Positions 9,914-18,336 of a DNA stretch of 64,000 bases are shown one piece after another. Positions within the stretch are counted from its first letter, which is position 1; every line of letters begins with the position of its first letter. The DNA lies in NCBI RefSeq assembly GCF_002117125.1, contig NZ_CP019344.1:2136501-2200500 (forward strand). Reading direction: 5' to 3'. The stretch comes from Nonlabens spongiae (GTDB taxonomy: Bacteria; Bacteroidota; Bacteroidia; Flavobacteriales; Flavobacteriaceae). The translations under genes and the position numbers were made by a program. Below the pieces are notes generated by a model. It worked only from the letters and a program-made list of their open reading frames with translations. It did no database searches and was not told the DNA's origin.

Positions 9914-9972
9914 ATGGTTGCAAAACGCCTACAAGTTAAGTGTGCCCACTGGATGATGAAGTGGGTGTAGAT
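9914..9972 (+). pseudogene. Decayed copy A of the polA 3' end
   Basis: The stretch GCAAAACGCCTACAAGTTAA and the following GTGTGCC and GTGGGTGTAG align with polA 9728-9778, with several substitutions and a small insertion. It has no open frame. It lies between polA and the unknown gene at 10060, so it looks like a duplicated or recombined tail of polA. Confidence 0.65.
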
Positions 9973-10059
9973 TAGAATATAATCAGTCCAGTATAAATGG
10001 AGAGTTTGCATCAAATTTTATTTAAAAATTAGGCTCAAACTATTTAAATAAATCTCGGC

Positions 10060-10374
10060 ATGACGGATGAAAGAATTGATTTCAACTCATATAAGGTTGA
10101 GGTAATAAAAATGCTTCGCTTGGTAAAAGCGAAAGAAAAAAATATCAAAAGACTTCTGATGATAAAAGACAAAGTTTCATTTGATCATCTCCTACTTAAT
10201 TCGATAAGAAAGAAAAAACTTGATCGACTGAGAAGTAAAGGACTTATTATTCAGGTCCTAGACTCAAAATCAAAGGGTAAGATAAAGTCTAAAAATAGGT
10301 ATTCAAAAGAGTTTTATGATGAGACCCAAAATTCTGTAATGCCAATTTATACACCGATGGGAAATAAAAGATAA
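10060..10374 (+). CDS. Hypothetical basic protein
   Basis: 104 residues, unrecognised. It is rich in lysine, arginine and isoleucine, with a stretch of predicted helices (VIKMLRLVKAKEKNIKRLL) and an internal run KSKGKIKSKNRYSKE; no membrane segment or signal peptide is visible. The codon use is AT-rich compared with polA. It sits between two decayed copies of the polA 3' end, which points to acquisition or rearrangement. A DNA- or RNA-binding role would be a guess from charge alone. Confidence 0.45.
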   Translation: MTDERIDFNSYKVEVIKMLRLVKAKEKNIKRLLMIKDKVSFDHLLLNSIRKKKLDRLRSKGLIIQVLDSKSKGKIKSKNRYSKEFYDETQNSVMPIYTPMGNKR

Positions 10375-10450
10375 AATCTTTCTACGATAGAGAGACATCA
10401 CTATCCATTATTGAATACACCTTGCAAGTACAGGCCTTTTTATTGCTTTT

Positions 10451-10573
10451 CAAAATCGCAAATTAGATGACATGAAAAAACTGATCCAAGATGGGATGCC
10501 ATACGCCTACAAAATGGAAGTGCCGCTGGATGTGTAAGTAGGAGTGGGTCAGAACTGGTTAGAGGTGCATTAG
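10451..10573 (+). pseudogene. Decayed copy B of the polA 3' end
   Basis: Translation in the polA register gives DMKKLIQDGMPYAYKMEV, PLDV, a stop, then VGVGQNWLEVH and a stop, against the real DMKKLIQDEMQNAYKLSV, PLDVEVGVGMNWLEAH. The match covers about 40 codons up to and including the stop, with about a dozen amino-acid changes and one nonsense codon. The divergence suggests an old copy or one from a related species. Together with copy A it brackets the gene at 10060. The rest of 10375-10704 shows no gene. Confidence 0.85.
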
Positions 10574-10704
10574 ATAGAATTTACGAGAATAAATATTGAG
10601 ATAATGGCTTCACGTTAAAGTCAAAACTAATTTTAGAAGCTTTATCTGAAAAAAGTTATTGGAATGGGCAAGAAAGCATTTATCACGGTTAAATACTGAC
10701 TAAT

Positions 10705-11286
10705 ATGTTAAAAGACGAGATTGATGAGATCAATAATAATATCCAAACTCAAATTATTATGAGTTATTCATTTTATAAAGGAATGGATAGTAGAAAAAAT
10801 TTTAGGTACAAGTCTATAGTCGAAACAAATCTTTACGTAATGACAATTCAATCTGATTTAGTTAATGCTGTTGTTGGGTTAACAAACTCAAATACTGAAA
10901 TTCAAATGAAATTTTATGCACGAGCGTTATCAGTTATACTTTACGAATATCTGAAAGATTTAAGTTCAATTCTCGGCAAAGAATTGATCGACAATCTCAA
11001 AGCTATCGGGTTCTTAGACCCAATCGAAGGCATAAAAAAATTGAATAAAGAGTATAGCAATTTAAGAAAGGCGAGGTCTAAAGAACTTAGAACAATAAGA
11101 CACAAAACTTTTGCTCATAAAAGTAAAAATAGAATTGAACTCATTGATACTATTTTTAATGTAGATGTAAAATCTATAGAAAACTTAGCATCAGATATCA
11201 TATTATTAAACGGTAAGTTGACTAGACTGTCTACAAAAATTTTCAAATACATTGGCGATTATCACAGAGAAAATGGAGAGTTGTGA
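10705..11286 (+). CDS. Hypothetical helical protein with an R-x5-H (HEPN-like) motif
   Basis: 193 residues, AT-rich, not assigned to a family. It appears almost entirely helical. Residues 120-140 read LRKARSKELRTIRHKTFAHK; the RHKTFAH part (Arg132, His138) fits the R-x4-6-H signature of HEPN domains, which in several abortive-infection and toxin systems form an RNase active site. The match is short and could be chance. The gene follows directly after the decayed polA tail copy B, in a low-GC patch with another orphan gene, as expected for accessory defence genes. No partner antitoxin is adjacent. Confidence 0.5.
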   Translation: MLKDEIDEINNNIQTQIIMSYSFYKGMDSRKNFRYKSIVETNLYVMTIQSDLVNAVVGLTNSNTEIQMKFYARALSVILYEYLKDLSSILGKELIDNLKAIGFLDPIEGIKKLNKEYSNLRKARSKELRTIRHKTFAHKSKNRIELIDTIFNVDVKSIENLASDIILLNGKLTRLSTKIFKYIGDYHRENGEL

Positions 11287-11451
11287 TGGCTTACCGCTTG
11301 ATCCTCATTACTTAAATTCAGATCTATTATAGGGAGGTTGGATAGGATTTTCATGGTTTGAATTTGACATAAAGATACAAACCAAGAAATTTTTAATTTA
11401 TAGGATCATGGAGTTAGGATTATTTTTGAGTAGCATAGAATACTCTCAAAA

Positions 11452-11489
11452 ACTTAGTAAAGGCAGACTTAAGTCTGCCCTTACTAAGT
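11452..11489. repeat. 38-bp near-perfect palindrome between convergent genes
   Basis: Two 19-bp arms with one mismatch and no loop (centre GACTTAAGTC). It lies between the HEPN-like gene and the oppositely oriented GH16 gene and could terminate both, but no T-run follows. The right arm is nearly identical to 4943-4960. Confidence 0.7.
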
Positions 11490-11555
11490 ACTGGCGTAGC
11501 AGCTCAAGTAGGAGTTCAGAGAGGTACGTTTCCTTCAAAACAGATTGATAGCGCT

Positions 11556-13133
11556 TTACCTTTTCACCACCTTACGAGTAACTAGTCGTCCATCAATTTC
11601 CAGCTGCAACAAATAAATACCTGAATCTAGAGACTGTAAATCAATCTGTCGATCTACATTTTTTAATTCTAAAACTTGAGTACCAACTAAGTCAAAGAGT
11701 GTTGCAGTTTGCACAGGTTCAAGAGACTGAATGTTCAAAACCTCATCAACTGGATTAGGAAATAATTTCACCTCAGATTTAAAATCCTCCTCAATACTCG
11801 CCGTGTTTTGATAAACCCTAACGTAATCGATAACCATATCGTCTTCTTGAAAATTGGGATCGATACCACCTGCTATTCCACCCATAGCAACATTCAACAG
11901 CATGTATTGATCAGCGTCAAATGGCCAGGTGTTTTGATCTTTTATCGCTGGGTTATATGTATAGAAGGGAACGTCATCTATCAAAAAAGTAATTTGATTA
12001 GGCGACCAGTTCATAGAATACACGTAAAAGTTATTTGCTACATCATTTAATACACGCTCTCTAACATTCTGAGTATTTCCAAAACTGCTGGGCGTGTGTA
12101 AGGCACTTGAAACATGATTAGTTGCTCCCAGACCGTGTTCCATAATGTCTATTTCACCACAAAATGGCCAATCGACATTACCAAACTGTGGTTGCCAGAA
12201 CCCACCAGCCTCATTGACATTTTTCCCCAGAGTCCATATCGCAGGCCACGTACCGTCTCCAAATGGTAATTTTGCTCTCACGTCTACTCTACCGTAGGTA
12301 AATGCAAACTTGGAATTCAATCGTGCCGATGTGAATTGCTTCGTCTCTCCTTGGTCGGTAAAAGTTTCTCTTTTTGCAACGATATGTAAAAATCCATCTT
12401 GCATATAAGAGTTGGTCAAACGGTCTGTATAATGTTGCACCTCACCATTGAACCAGCTACCACCAGCGGGCAGTTGGGTCTGATGGAACCAGTTTGAGGA
12501 GTTAATAGGGACTTGAGTGTTAGAGGGAGAGTCAAATTCATCACTCCAAACCAGATCCGTATATTCAATGTCGATGACATTGGGGTCGGTAGGTGTGCTA
12601 CCATCATCAATGTCATCTACGAGAAAAATTCCAGCTTGATTGAAACTGGGATCAAAGAAAAAGGTTACCCTGCTGTATTCTTCGTCTGCATTGATAGAAG
12701 TATTTGTTCCACTTACGATGGCATTGGCAAAATCAAAACTCAGATCGATCCAGCTATTTTGATTTCCAGCTGATATTCCCACGGGAACTTCCACATCTTG
12801 TCCCGTGCCCTGTTCCATTTTAAGTAAGATGGTATGAGTAAGATTATCGGTGATGTAAACTCGCATGTTAACGATTTTATTTACATCCAGATCTACGGGT
12901 CGTATCAAATCTATAAAGGCACCTTCAAACGGTGCGCCGCCAGAATTTTGGAATCTTCCCACATCATTTGAACCATTTTGAGGATCACTAACCCGTGTAA
13001 AATTAGTCCCACTAAAACCAGTAAAAACATCTTGAGTGTCAGAAAAATCAATAGGCATTTGCTGCGCATTCAGTACCTGAGAAAAGCAGAAAACATATAG
13101 GAGCAACAGGGTATTCTTAATCATCATAGTCAT
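11556..13133 (-). CDS. Secreted GH16 family glucanase with T9SS type A sorting domain
   Basis: 525 residues. A signal peptide (residues 4-23, cleavage after LNA) is followed by a beta-sandwich region of about 150 residues resembling a carbohydrate-binding module. The catalytic GH16 domain starts near residue 193 (LVWSDEFD) and holds EIDIMEH at 327-333, where Glu327 and Glu332 would be nucleophile and acid/base. The MEH form with the extra residue is typical of laminarinases, so beta-1,3-glucan from algae is the likely substrate. The last 75 residues (FPNPVDEVLNI ... GIYLLQLEIDGRLVTRKVVKR at the end) form a type A sorting domain for type IX secretion. ATG at 13124 is an alternative start. No SusCD pair is adjacent. 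Confidence 0.92.
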   Translation of the reverse strand: MTMMIKNTLLLLYVFCFSQVLNAQQMPIDFSDTQDVFTGFSGTNFTRVSDPQNGSNDVGRFQNSGGAPFEGAFIDLIRPVDLDVNKIVNMRVYITDNLTHTILLKMEQGTGQDVEVPVGISAGNQNSWIDLSFDFANAIVSGTNTSINADEEYSRVTFFFDPSFNQAGIFLVDDIDDGSTPTDPNVIDIEYTDLVWSDEFDSPSNTQVPINSSNWFHQTQLPAGGSWFNGEVQHYTDRLTNSYMQDGFLHIVAKRETFTDQGETKQFTSARLNSKFAFTYGRVDVRAKLPFGDGTWPAIWTLGKNVNEAGGFWQPQFGNVDWPFCGEIDIMEHGLGATNHVSSALHTPSSFGNTQNVRERVLNDVANNFYVYSMNWSPNQITFLIDDVPFYTYNPAIKDQNTWPFDADQYMLLNVAMGGIAGGIDPNFQEDDMVIDYVRVYQNTASIEEDFKSEVKLFPNPVDEVLNIQSLEPVQTATLFDLVGTQVLELKNVDRQIDLQSLDSGIYLLQLEIDGRLVTRKVVKR

Positions 13134-13246
13134 TTTGACTAAAATAGCCCTAACTACAACGATTGCACTAATTTATGACCTCAACACGAGTATAACATGA
13201 CATAAGTTTAACGAATAATGCCTATTAGGACGGTAGAGGTTGCTGA

Positions 13247-13270
13247 GATCTCGCTTTCGCGAAAGCGAGA
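13247..13270. repeat. Intergenic copy of the TTTCGCGAAA palindrome
   Basis: Core at 13255-13264, with a 22-bp perfect palindrome TCTCGCTTTCGCGAAAGCGA plus GA. It lies between the type B T9SS gene stop and the GH16 gene start, one of only two intergenic full copies in the window. Confidence 0.9.
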
Positions 13271-13276
13271 AACAAA

Positions 13277-15370
13277 TCATCTTTTAAGTGCAAAATACCC
13301 CTTGAGTATTTCTTGATCAGGAATTTCTAAGGTAAACCAATAGCTACTGGAAGGCATGGGTTGATTGTTAAATGTACCGTCCCAACCTATTCCCGGACTG
13401 GTAAATTGATATAACAACTTGCCGTGACGGTCAAAAATGGTAAGCACCGTTCCTGGAAATTCCTCAATACCTTCAATATTCCAAGTGTCGTTATAACCAT
13501 CATCATTTGGGGTGAAAAAAGGCTCAAAATCCAAAACCACAAAATCTTGCGTAGTGATTCCGCAACCGTTTTTATCCCTAACATCTACTATATGAGTACC
13601 TCTGAAGAGGTTTTCAAAAATATTTTCGTCTTGATAAGGCAACCCGTCAATGCTGAATTCATAGTCTCCCGTCCCTTCTACGACGATGGTCGCATTATTA
13701 CCACCTGAATTGAATCCATCAGTCAGAATTTCAACGATTGTAGCCGCTTCTGAAGGCTCTACGGTGATGGTCAAGTCAGTAGTACAGCCAAATTCATTAG
13801 TAACTGTAACCGTAAAATCACCTGAAGTCGTCACCTGAGTCTGAAAGGCATCAGGCCCTTCGTCGCCATTACTCCACTCATAATAATCAAAACCCTGCTC
13901 TACTTCAAGTGTCAATGGCGTGGTAGCGTCCAAGCAAATCCCAATAGGCTCTTGTGGTTCTAGAAATGGTTTGGGATTCAACCGCGCAGATACCTCACCT
14001 ACGTCGATACAACCGGTCACATTATTCTGGATTACCACGTAAAGCGTTTGAGGTGTTGAACTGATACCGTAGGTTGTTAATCGGTTGATATCATTGGTGC
14101 GATCCTGGGGTGTTTCATAATAGAAAACATCATTTACAGATGCATCTTGTCCATCGAGAATTTCTGCATCAAGATCGGCGAGAGGTGCATCAAGGAAATC
14201 ATCAAAATCGTCATCACAAAATTGCCCTACCGCAGGATCGATGTTAAACACAGGTGGCGGCGCAACTTGATAAGGAAAAGTTACGTAAAACTCGCAACGA
14301 TCTCCTGTAGGATCGACAAACTTGATCACGTCTTGCTGTAATGTCGTAGTTGCCGTACGATTTGGGTTGATTGGGTTCGCATCTATATAAGCGTCATCAA
14401 TGGTATTAAAGTACGTCACTTGAAATTGATTGAAATCGGGCTCGATCGCATCCAGGTAATTAGACAGATTTAGTGTTTCAGTCGTCAGGGTGGAGCAAAA
14501 GAACTCGGTTTCAGTAGTGAAGTCAACGGCCTCATCATCTACCCTTAGCTCAAATTCCGAGAAGTTGACACAGTCAGAGTCGGTACGCTCTGCTCGAACG
14601 TAAATGGTATCGCTATTTGAGTTATTTTGATATAATCCTACGATCTCATTGTCATTGATATTTGCATCATTTTCAGTCTGAAAATATCTTACAATCGTGT
14701 TAGGAGTAGCTATAAGGTCAGTATCAAATTGCGTCAGGTCTATATTTGTGATTCCATCGTTAGGCGAGGGGTCATTATCGCAAAATTCTATAAAATCCAG
14801 GGGATTGATTTCTGGTGGTGGAGGCAGTTGTGCGCTACCACCCGTACTCATGGTAAAACCTCCATCGCCTATTGCCAGTCCTATAATAATATAATAGGTT
14901 TCTCCCGCGATCACGTCCAGCGCTCTCAGAAAACCATCGTTAGCAGGATCATTAGACATAGCTCCAGGACCCTCACTCACCTCTGTGGCGACATCATTTA
15001 GTCCCGTGGCACCACTAATTCCTGCAGCGGCTGGATTAATACTGGAACAGCGTATCGCAGCTCCGAGATTTGTACAATCTGTCGTGGGACCAAAAACCGC
15101 AAAATCATAATCAGCTTGATCTTGCTCGGGATCTAGGGTGAAGGTAAATTGACCTGTTTGTTCGATCTCGATCTTAAACCACACCTGATCTGCTCTAAAA
15201 TTATAACAATTGGGCGCAGGATTATTGGGTAAGGTAAACTCATCTACACCTATTCCAGCTGGGTCTATCGCAAGATCTGTATCGCCGCATAAACTTATGG
15301 CATTCACGCAATCATTTGGATTCTGTGCGATTAAAAATATTGGAAATAAAAAGAAAAACAGTTTTCTCAT
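13277..15370 (-). CDS. Large secreted protein with T9SS type B (CHU_C) sorting domain
   Basis: 697 residues. The N-terminal signal peptide is MRKLFFFLFPIFLIAQ. The first 170 residues resemble a jellyroll-type domain with conserved cysteines (NPNDCVNAISLCGD, ADQVWFKIEI, DYDFAVFG). Repeats follow that begin with FCDNDPSPNDGI-like and FCDDDFDDFLDA segments, then Ig-like modules (GDFTVTVTNEFGCT). The last 85 residues (FFTPNDDGYNDTWNIEG, IFDRHGKLLYQF, YWFTLEIPD, GYFALKR) are the type B sorting domain of gliding and adhesin proteins, usually exported by T9SS with PorP/SprF partners. A PorP-like gene lies at 19044. The start overlaps the stop of the PLP enzyme gene by four bases. Confidence 0.9.
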   Translation of the reverse strand: MRKLFFFLFPIFLIAQNPNDCVNAISLCGDTDLAIDPAGIGVDEFTLPNNPAPNCYNFRADQVWFKIEIEQTGQFTFTLDPEQDQADYDFAVFGPTTDCTNLGAAIRCSSINPAAAGISGATGLNDVATEVSEGPGAMSNDPANDGFLRALDVIAGETYYIIIGLAIGDGGFTMSTGGSAQLPPPPEINPLDFIEFCDNDPSPNDGITNIDLTQFDTDLIATPNTIVRYFQTENDANINDNEIVGLYQNNSNSDTIYVRAERTDSDCVNFSEFELRVDDEAVDFTTETEFFCSTLTTETLNLSNYLDAIEPDFNQFQVTYFNTIDDAYIDANPINPNRTATTTLQQDVIKFVDPTGDRCEFYVTFPYQVAPPPVFNIDPAVGQFCDDDFDDFLDAPLADLDAEILDGQDASVNDVFYYETPQDRTNDINRLTTYGISSTPQTLYVVIQNNVTGCIDVGEVSARLNPKPFLEPQEPIGICLDATTPLTLEVEQGFDYYEWSNGDEGPDAFQTQVTTSGDFTVTVTNEFGCTTDLTITVEPSEAATIVEILTDGFNSGGNNATIVVEGTGDYEFSIDGLPYQDENIFENLFRGTHIVDVRDKNGCGITTQDFVVLDFEPFFTPNDDGYNDTWNIEGIEEFPGTVLTIFDRHGKLLYQFTSPGIGWDGTFNNQPMPSSSYWFTLEIPDQEILKGYFALKR

Positions 15371-16434
15371 AAATGGCGGTCGATAGTATTTAAAAATTGA
15401 TCCAAGTCTTCAGTTGTATTGTAGTAATGAAATCCCACTCTTATACCATCTCCTCTTTTACAGCACAAAATTTTCACGGCAAGTAAGTCTTGCAGCACCT
15501 CATCACTCAGCTTCAGATTAAAGATAGAAGAATGAACATCTCTTCCTAGAACCTCACTAGCAATTAAATTGCGTGAAGCAAACGCTGTTTTTGCTTGACT
15601 GGAAATCTTGTTTATAGCAATGCTTATTTTATGGATCCCATAAGAATCAATAAGTTCTATAGCTTTACGCAAAGCTCCAAAAGAAACCGAATCAAGATGC
15701 CCGGGTTCAAAATAACCAATAAAACTGCCTCGTTGGTTTCTTATTTCTGATATTTCTATGTGAGGAAAATATTCACTTAGCCTAGCGACTGTTTCTTCTT
15801 TGAAACACATAAATGCGTTACCATTCCCAGCGTGCATCCACTTGTAACAGCTGGCGGCTAGGATGTCTATTCCGCTTTCGCGAAAGCGGAATTCTTCAAC
15901 ACCTAGATATTGAGTGGCATCTGCAATGATTATAACATCAGGAAAGCTTGCTTTGAGATCTTTAAGAAAATCCAGATCGATTTTCATTCCTGAAATGTAT
16001 TGTACGATGGAAAGGCACAGAAAATCGGGCTCGTGTTTTTTCACTGCATCCCAAATTTGATGCTCCAGATCAGCGCAGAGCGGCACATAACTTGTCGGAA
16101 AGCCCATCGAAATCACGGGATAATTGATCGAGGGGTAATCTCCATCAATCAACAAAAACCTTTTAGATCGCGGCAATTTTTCTAGCAACGCATTAAATGC
16201 TAGTGAAAAATTGGGTGTGAGCGCGGTGAATTGATAGTCTGAATCTAAGAAGTGAGCGACTGTCCTGCGTACCTCTTCCAGAAAGTCACCTCTTTTGCGC
16301 ATCATAAACAGAGGGTCACTTGCCAACTGATTTGCGAAACAAGTTTTGTAATCTTTGAGTTCTTGAGATATAAGCCCTTGTTCAGGCGTGTTGAGGTAAA
16401 CAAAATCTTCTAAAACAGGAAAAGTGAGAGTCAT
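15367..16434 (-). CDS. Aminotransferase class V-fold PLP-dependent enzyme
   Basis: 355 residues of fold-type I PLP enzyme. ADATQYLG (Asp172 and Gln175 contact the cofactor) and SCYKWMHAGNG (Lys198, Schiff base) are clear. It resembles kynureninase/isopenicillin epimerase-like and SufS-like proteins, but the exact substrate cannot be read from sequence. The palindrome at 15876-15885, here a 24-bp perfect palindrome counting flanks, encodes RFRES at residues 183-187, just ahead of the conserved SGIDILAAS strand. The gene overlaps the type B T9SS gene by ATGA, so the two are probably co-transcribed, although their functions seem unrelated. Confidence 0.85.
   Translation of the reverse strand: MTLTFPVLEDFVYLNTPEQGLISQELKDYKTCFANQLASDPLFMMRKRGDFLEEVRRTVAHFLDSDYQFTALTPNFSLAFNALLEKLPRSKRFLLIDGDYPSINYPVISMGFPTSYVPLCADLEHQIWDAVKKHEPDFLCLSIVQYISGMKIDLDFLKDLKASFPDVIIIADATQYLGVEEFRFRESGIDILAASCYKWMHAGNGNAFMCFKEETVARLSEYFPHIEISEIRNQRGSFIGYFEPGHLDSVSFGALRKAIELIDSYGIHKISIAINKISSQAKTAFASRNLIASEVLGRDVHSSIFNLKLSDEVLQDLLAVKILCCKRGDGIRVGFHYYNTTEDLDQFLNTIDRHL
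15869..15892. repeat. 24-bp perfect palindrome, longest member of the TTTCGCGAAA family
   Basis: ATTCCGCTTTCGCGAAAGCG plus GAAT reads the same on both strands. It lies wholly inside the PLP enzyme coding sequence, encoding part of EEFRFRESGI on the minus strand. Confidence 0.9.
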
Positions 16435-16501
16435 TTATAGCTTTATTAATGCCACCTGTTTCAGGTATGAATTACATTTGATCGTTAAAAATAGGTAGAA
16501 A

Positions 16502-17407
16502 ATGTTTGGGTTCAAGAAAAAAGAGCAACAAGGAATAGACCCTGTACAGAAAGAAATGATTGAAAACGCGCGCTTGCGCATCAAGCAAAAAAGGGGGCTG
16601 TTCACTCACTTCATCGTCTTTCTGGTAGGATCAGTAGGTTTGATTATTATCAGTCAGGTTTTTATGGAAAGTAAACCAGAACCATGGTTTGGAATCGACT
16701 GGTGGATCTGGATCATTTTTGCATGGTTCTTACTGCTTCTTTATCATGCCTTCAATGTATTTGTGACCAAAAGGCTTTTAGGTCCTGAGTGGGAAAAGCG
16801 ACAGTATGATCGCCTGGTAGGAAAACAAAAGGAACGTATCTCAAAATTAGAACAGAAAGTAGCCAAAGAATTTCCTACTCCGCTAGCAAAGGTTGAGACT
16901 GAAGCGCCCATCAAACCCGTAGTAACCATGATCGCCGCCGTTGACGGTAATCTGGGATTAGGAAAAGACAATGATCTAGTCTGGCATCTACCAGATGACT
17001 TTAAACGCTTTAAAGCAATAACAACTGGTCATAATATTATCATGGGTCGCAAGACTTTTGAGGGTTTCCCTAAGCCGTTACCCAACCGTACCCACATAAT
17101 TCTCACCAGAGATCAGAACTACAAAACCACTCAAGGCATAGTTGTTCATGACATGAAAACTGCACTCGCAACCGCTGCAGGTGATGACCAACCTTTCATT
17201 ATAGGCGGCGGTGAGATTTACAAATTAGGGCTTCCTTTTGCAGACCGTTTAGAGCTCACACGCATACACGAGGTCTTTGATGTAGACACTTATTTCCCTG
17301 AATTCAGCAAGTCACAATGGAAACTAATTAACTCAGAACATCATCCTAAAGATGATAGCCACAAACACGACTTTGATTATGAGACGTGGGAAAGGATCAA
17401 AAAATAG
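16502..17407 (+). CDS. folA: Two-transmembrane domain fused to dihydrofolate reductase
   Basis: 301 residues. Residues 1-125 form a 2TM domain: a charged helix, two membrane helices (about 35-52 and 66-87) and a coiled-coil-like stretch. Residues 139-301 are a complete dihydrofolate reductase: MIAAVDGNLGLGKDNDLVWHLPDDF with catalytic Asp165/166, GRKTFEGFP, LPNRTHIILTR, and IIGGGEIYKL. The enzyme reduces dihydrofolate to tetrahydrofolate with NADPH. In this family of bacteria 2TM proteins and FolA are usually separate neighbouring genes (from memory), so this is a fusion that would tether FolA to the membrane. ATG at 16928 could give a free soluble enzyme as well. No frameshift or stop separates the two parts. 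Confidence 0.9.
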   Translation: MFGFKKKEQQGIDPVQKEMIENARLRIKQKRGLFTHFIVFLVGSVGLIIISQVFMESKPEPWFGIDWWIWIIFAWFLLLLYHAFNVFVTKRLLGPEWEKRQYDRLVGKQKERISKLEQKVAKEFPTPLAKVETEAPIKPVVTMIAAVDGNLGLGKDNDLVWHLPDDFKRFKAITTGHNIIMGRKTFEGFPKPLPNRTHIILTRDQNYKTTQGIVVHDMKTALATAAGDDQPFIIGGGEIYKLGLPFADRLELTRIHEVFDVDTYFPEFSKSQWKLINSEHHPKDDSHKHDFDYETWERIKK

Positions 17408-17425
17408 TATAGTTTACTCATATCT

Positions 17426-17433
17426 TATATTTG
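17426..17433 (+). promoter_or_regulatory. Putative -7 element TATATTTG of fabD
   Basis: Matches the Bacteroidota -7 consensus TAnnTTTG, 21 bases before the fabD ATG. A TTG at the ideal -33 distance is absent, so support is partial. Confidence 0.45.
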
Positions 17434-17454
17434 CCCTGACTTAAGCATATCAAT

Positions 17455-18336
17455 ATGAAAGCATACGTTTTTCCAGGACAGGGAGCACAGTTTACAGGAA
17501 TGGGTAAAGATCTTTATGATCAATATGAGGAAGCGAGAGAACTTTTCCATAAAGCCAATGAGATTCTAGGCTTTGACATCAGTAAAATAATGTTTGAGGG
17601 TTCAGCAGATGAACTAAAGCAAACTAAGGTTACCCAGCCCGCAGTTTTCATTCACAGTGTAGTCTTGGCAAAAATGATGGGCGATCATTTCAAGCCAGAC
17701 ATGGCTGCCGGTCACTCACTGGGAGAACTTAGTGCGCTTACCGCGATAGGTTGTCTCACTTTTGAAGATGGTCTCAAAATTGTATCAGAAAGAGCCATGG
17801 CCATGCAAGAGGCTTGTGAGATCCAAGAAAGCACTATGGCTGCCATTCTAGGACTTGAAGACGACATGGTTGAAAAGATCTGTAGGGAAACTGATGGTGT
17901 GGTGGTTGCCGCAAATTACAATTGTCCAGGTCAGCTGGTAATCTCAGGAGCCGTACCCGCTGTAGAAGCTGCTTGCGAAAAGCTAAAACTTCACGGTGCA
18001 AAAAGAGCACTTGTTCTACCCGTAGGAGGTGCTTTTCACTCTCCTTTAATGGAGCCAGCACGTGAGCGGCTTGCCAGAGTTATTGAAAAAACGGAGTTTA
18101 AAAATCCCATTTGTCCTATTTATCAAAATGTATCCACCTTTGCAGTGAGAGATACCGATACTATAAAGACAAATCTCATTTATCAACTCACTGCTCCGGT
18201 AAAATGGACGCAATCCATTCAAGAAATGATTAAGGATGGAGCCACAGAATTCATTGAAGTCGGTCCGGGAAGAGCTTTGCAAGGCATGATCAAAAAAATA
18301 GATCGCAGTCTTGATGTGGGTCAGGCTAGTGCTTAA
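17455..18336 (+). CDS. fabD: Malonyl-CoA:acyl-carrier-protein transacylase
   Basis: 293 residues, the usual length. The N-terminal FPGQGAQ motif (6-12), GHSLGE with nucleophile Ser88, and the catalytic histidine in GGAFHSPLM (His195) are present, as is the late GPGRALQGM stretch. It loads malonate onto ACP for fatty-acid chain elongation in the cytoplasm. It starts 47 bp after the DHFR fusion gene with its own -7 element. Its 3' end overlaps that of the convergent RNA methyltransferase gene by 11 bp. Confidence 0.96.
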   Translation: MKAYVFPGQGAQFTGMGKDLYDQYEEARELFHKANEILGFDISKIMFEGSADELKQTKVTQPAVFIHSVVLAKMMGDHFKPDMAAGHSLGELSALTAIGCLTFEDGLKIVSERAMAMQEACEIQESTMAAILGLEDDMVEKICRETDGVVVAANYNCPGQLVISGAVPAVEAACEKLKLHGAKRALVLPVGGAFHSPLMEPARERLARVIEKTEFKNPICPIYQNVSTFAVRDTDTIKTNLIYQLTAPVKWTQSIQEMIKDGATEFIEVGPGRALQGMIKKIDRSLDVGQASA

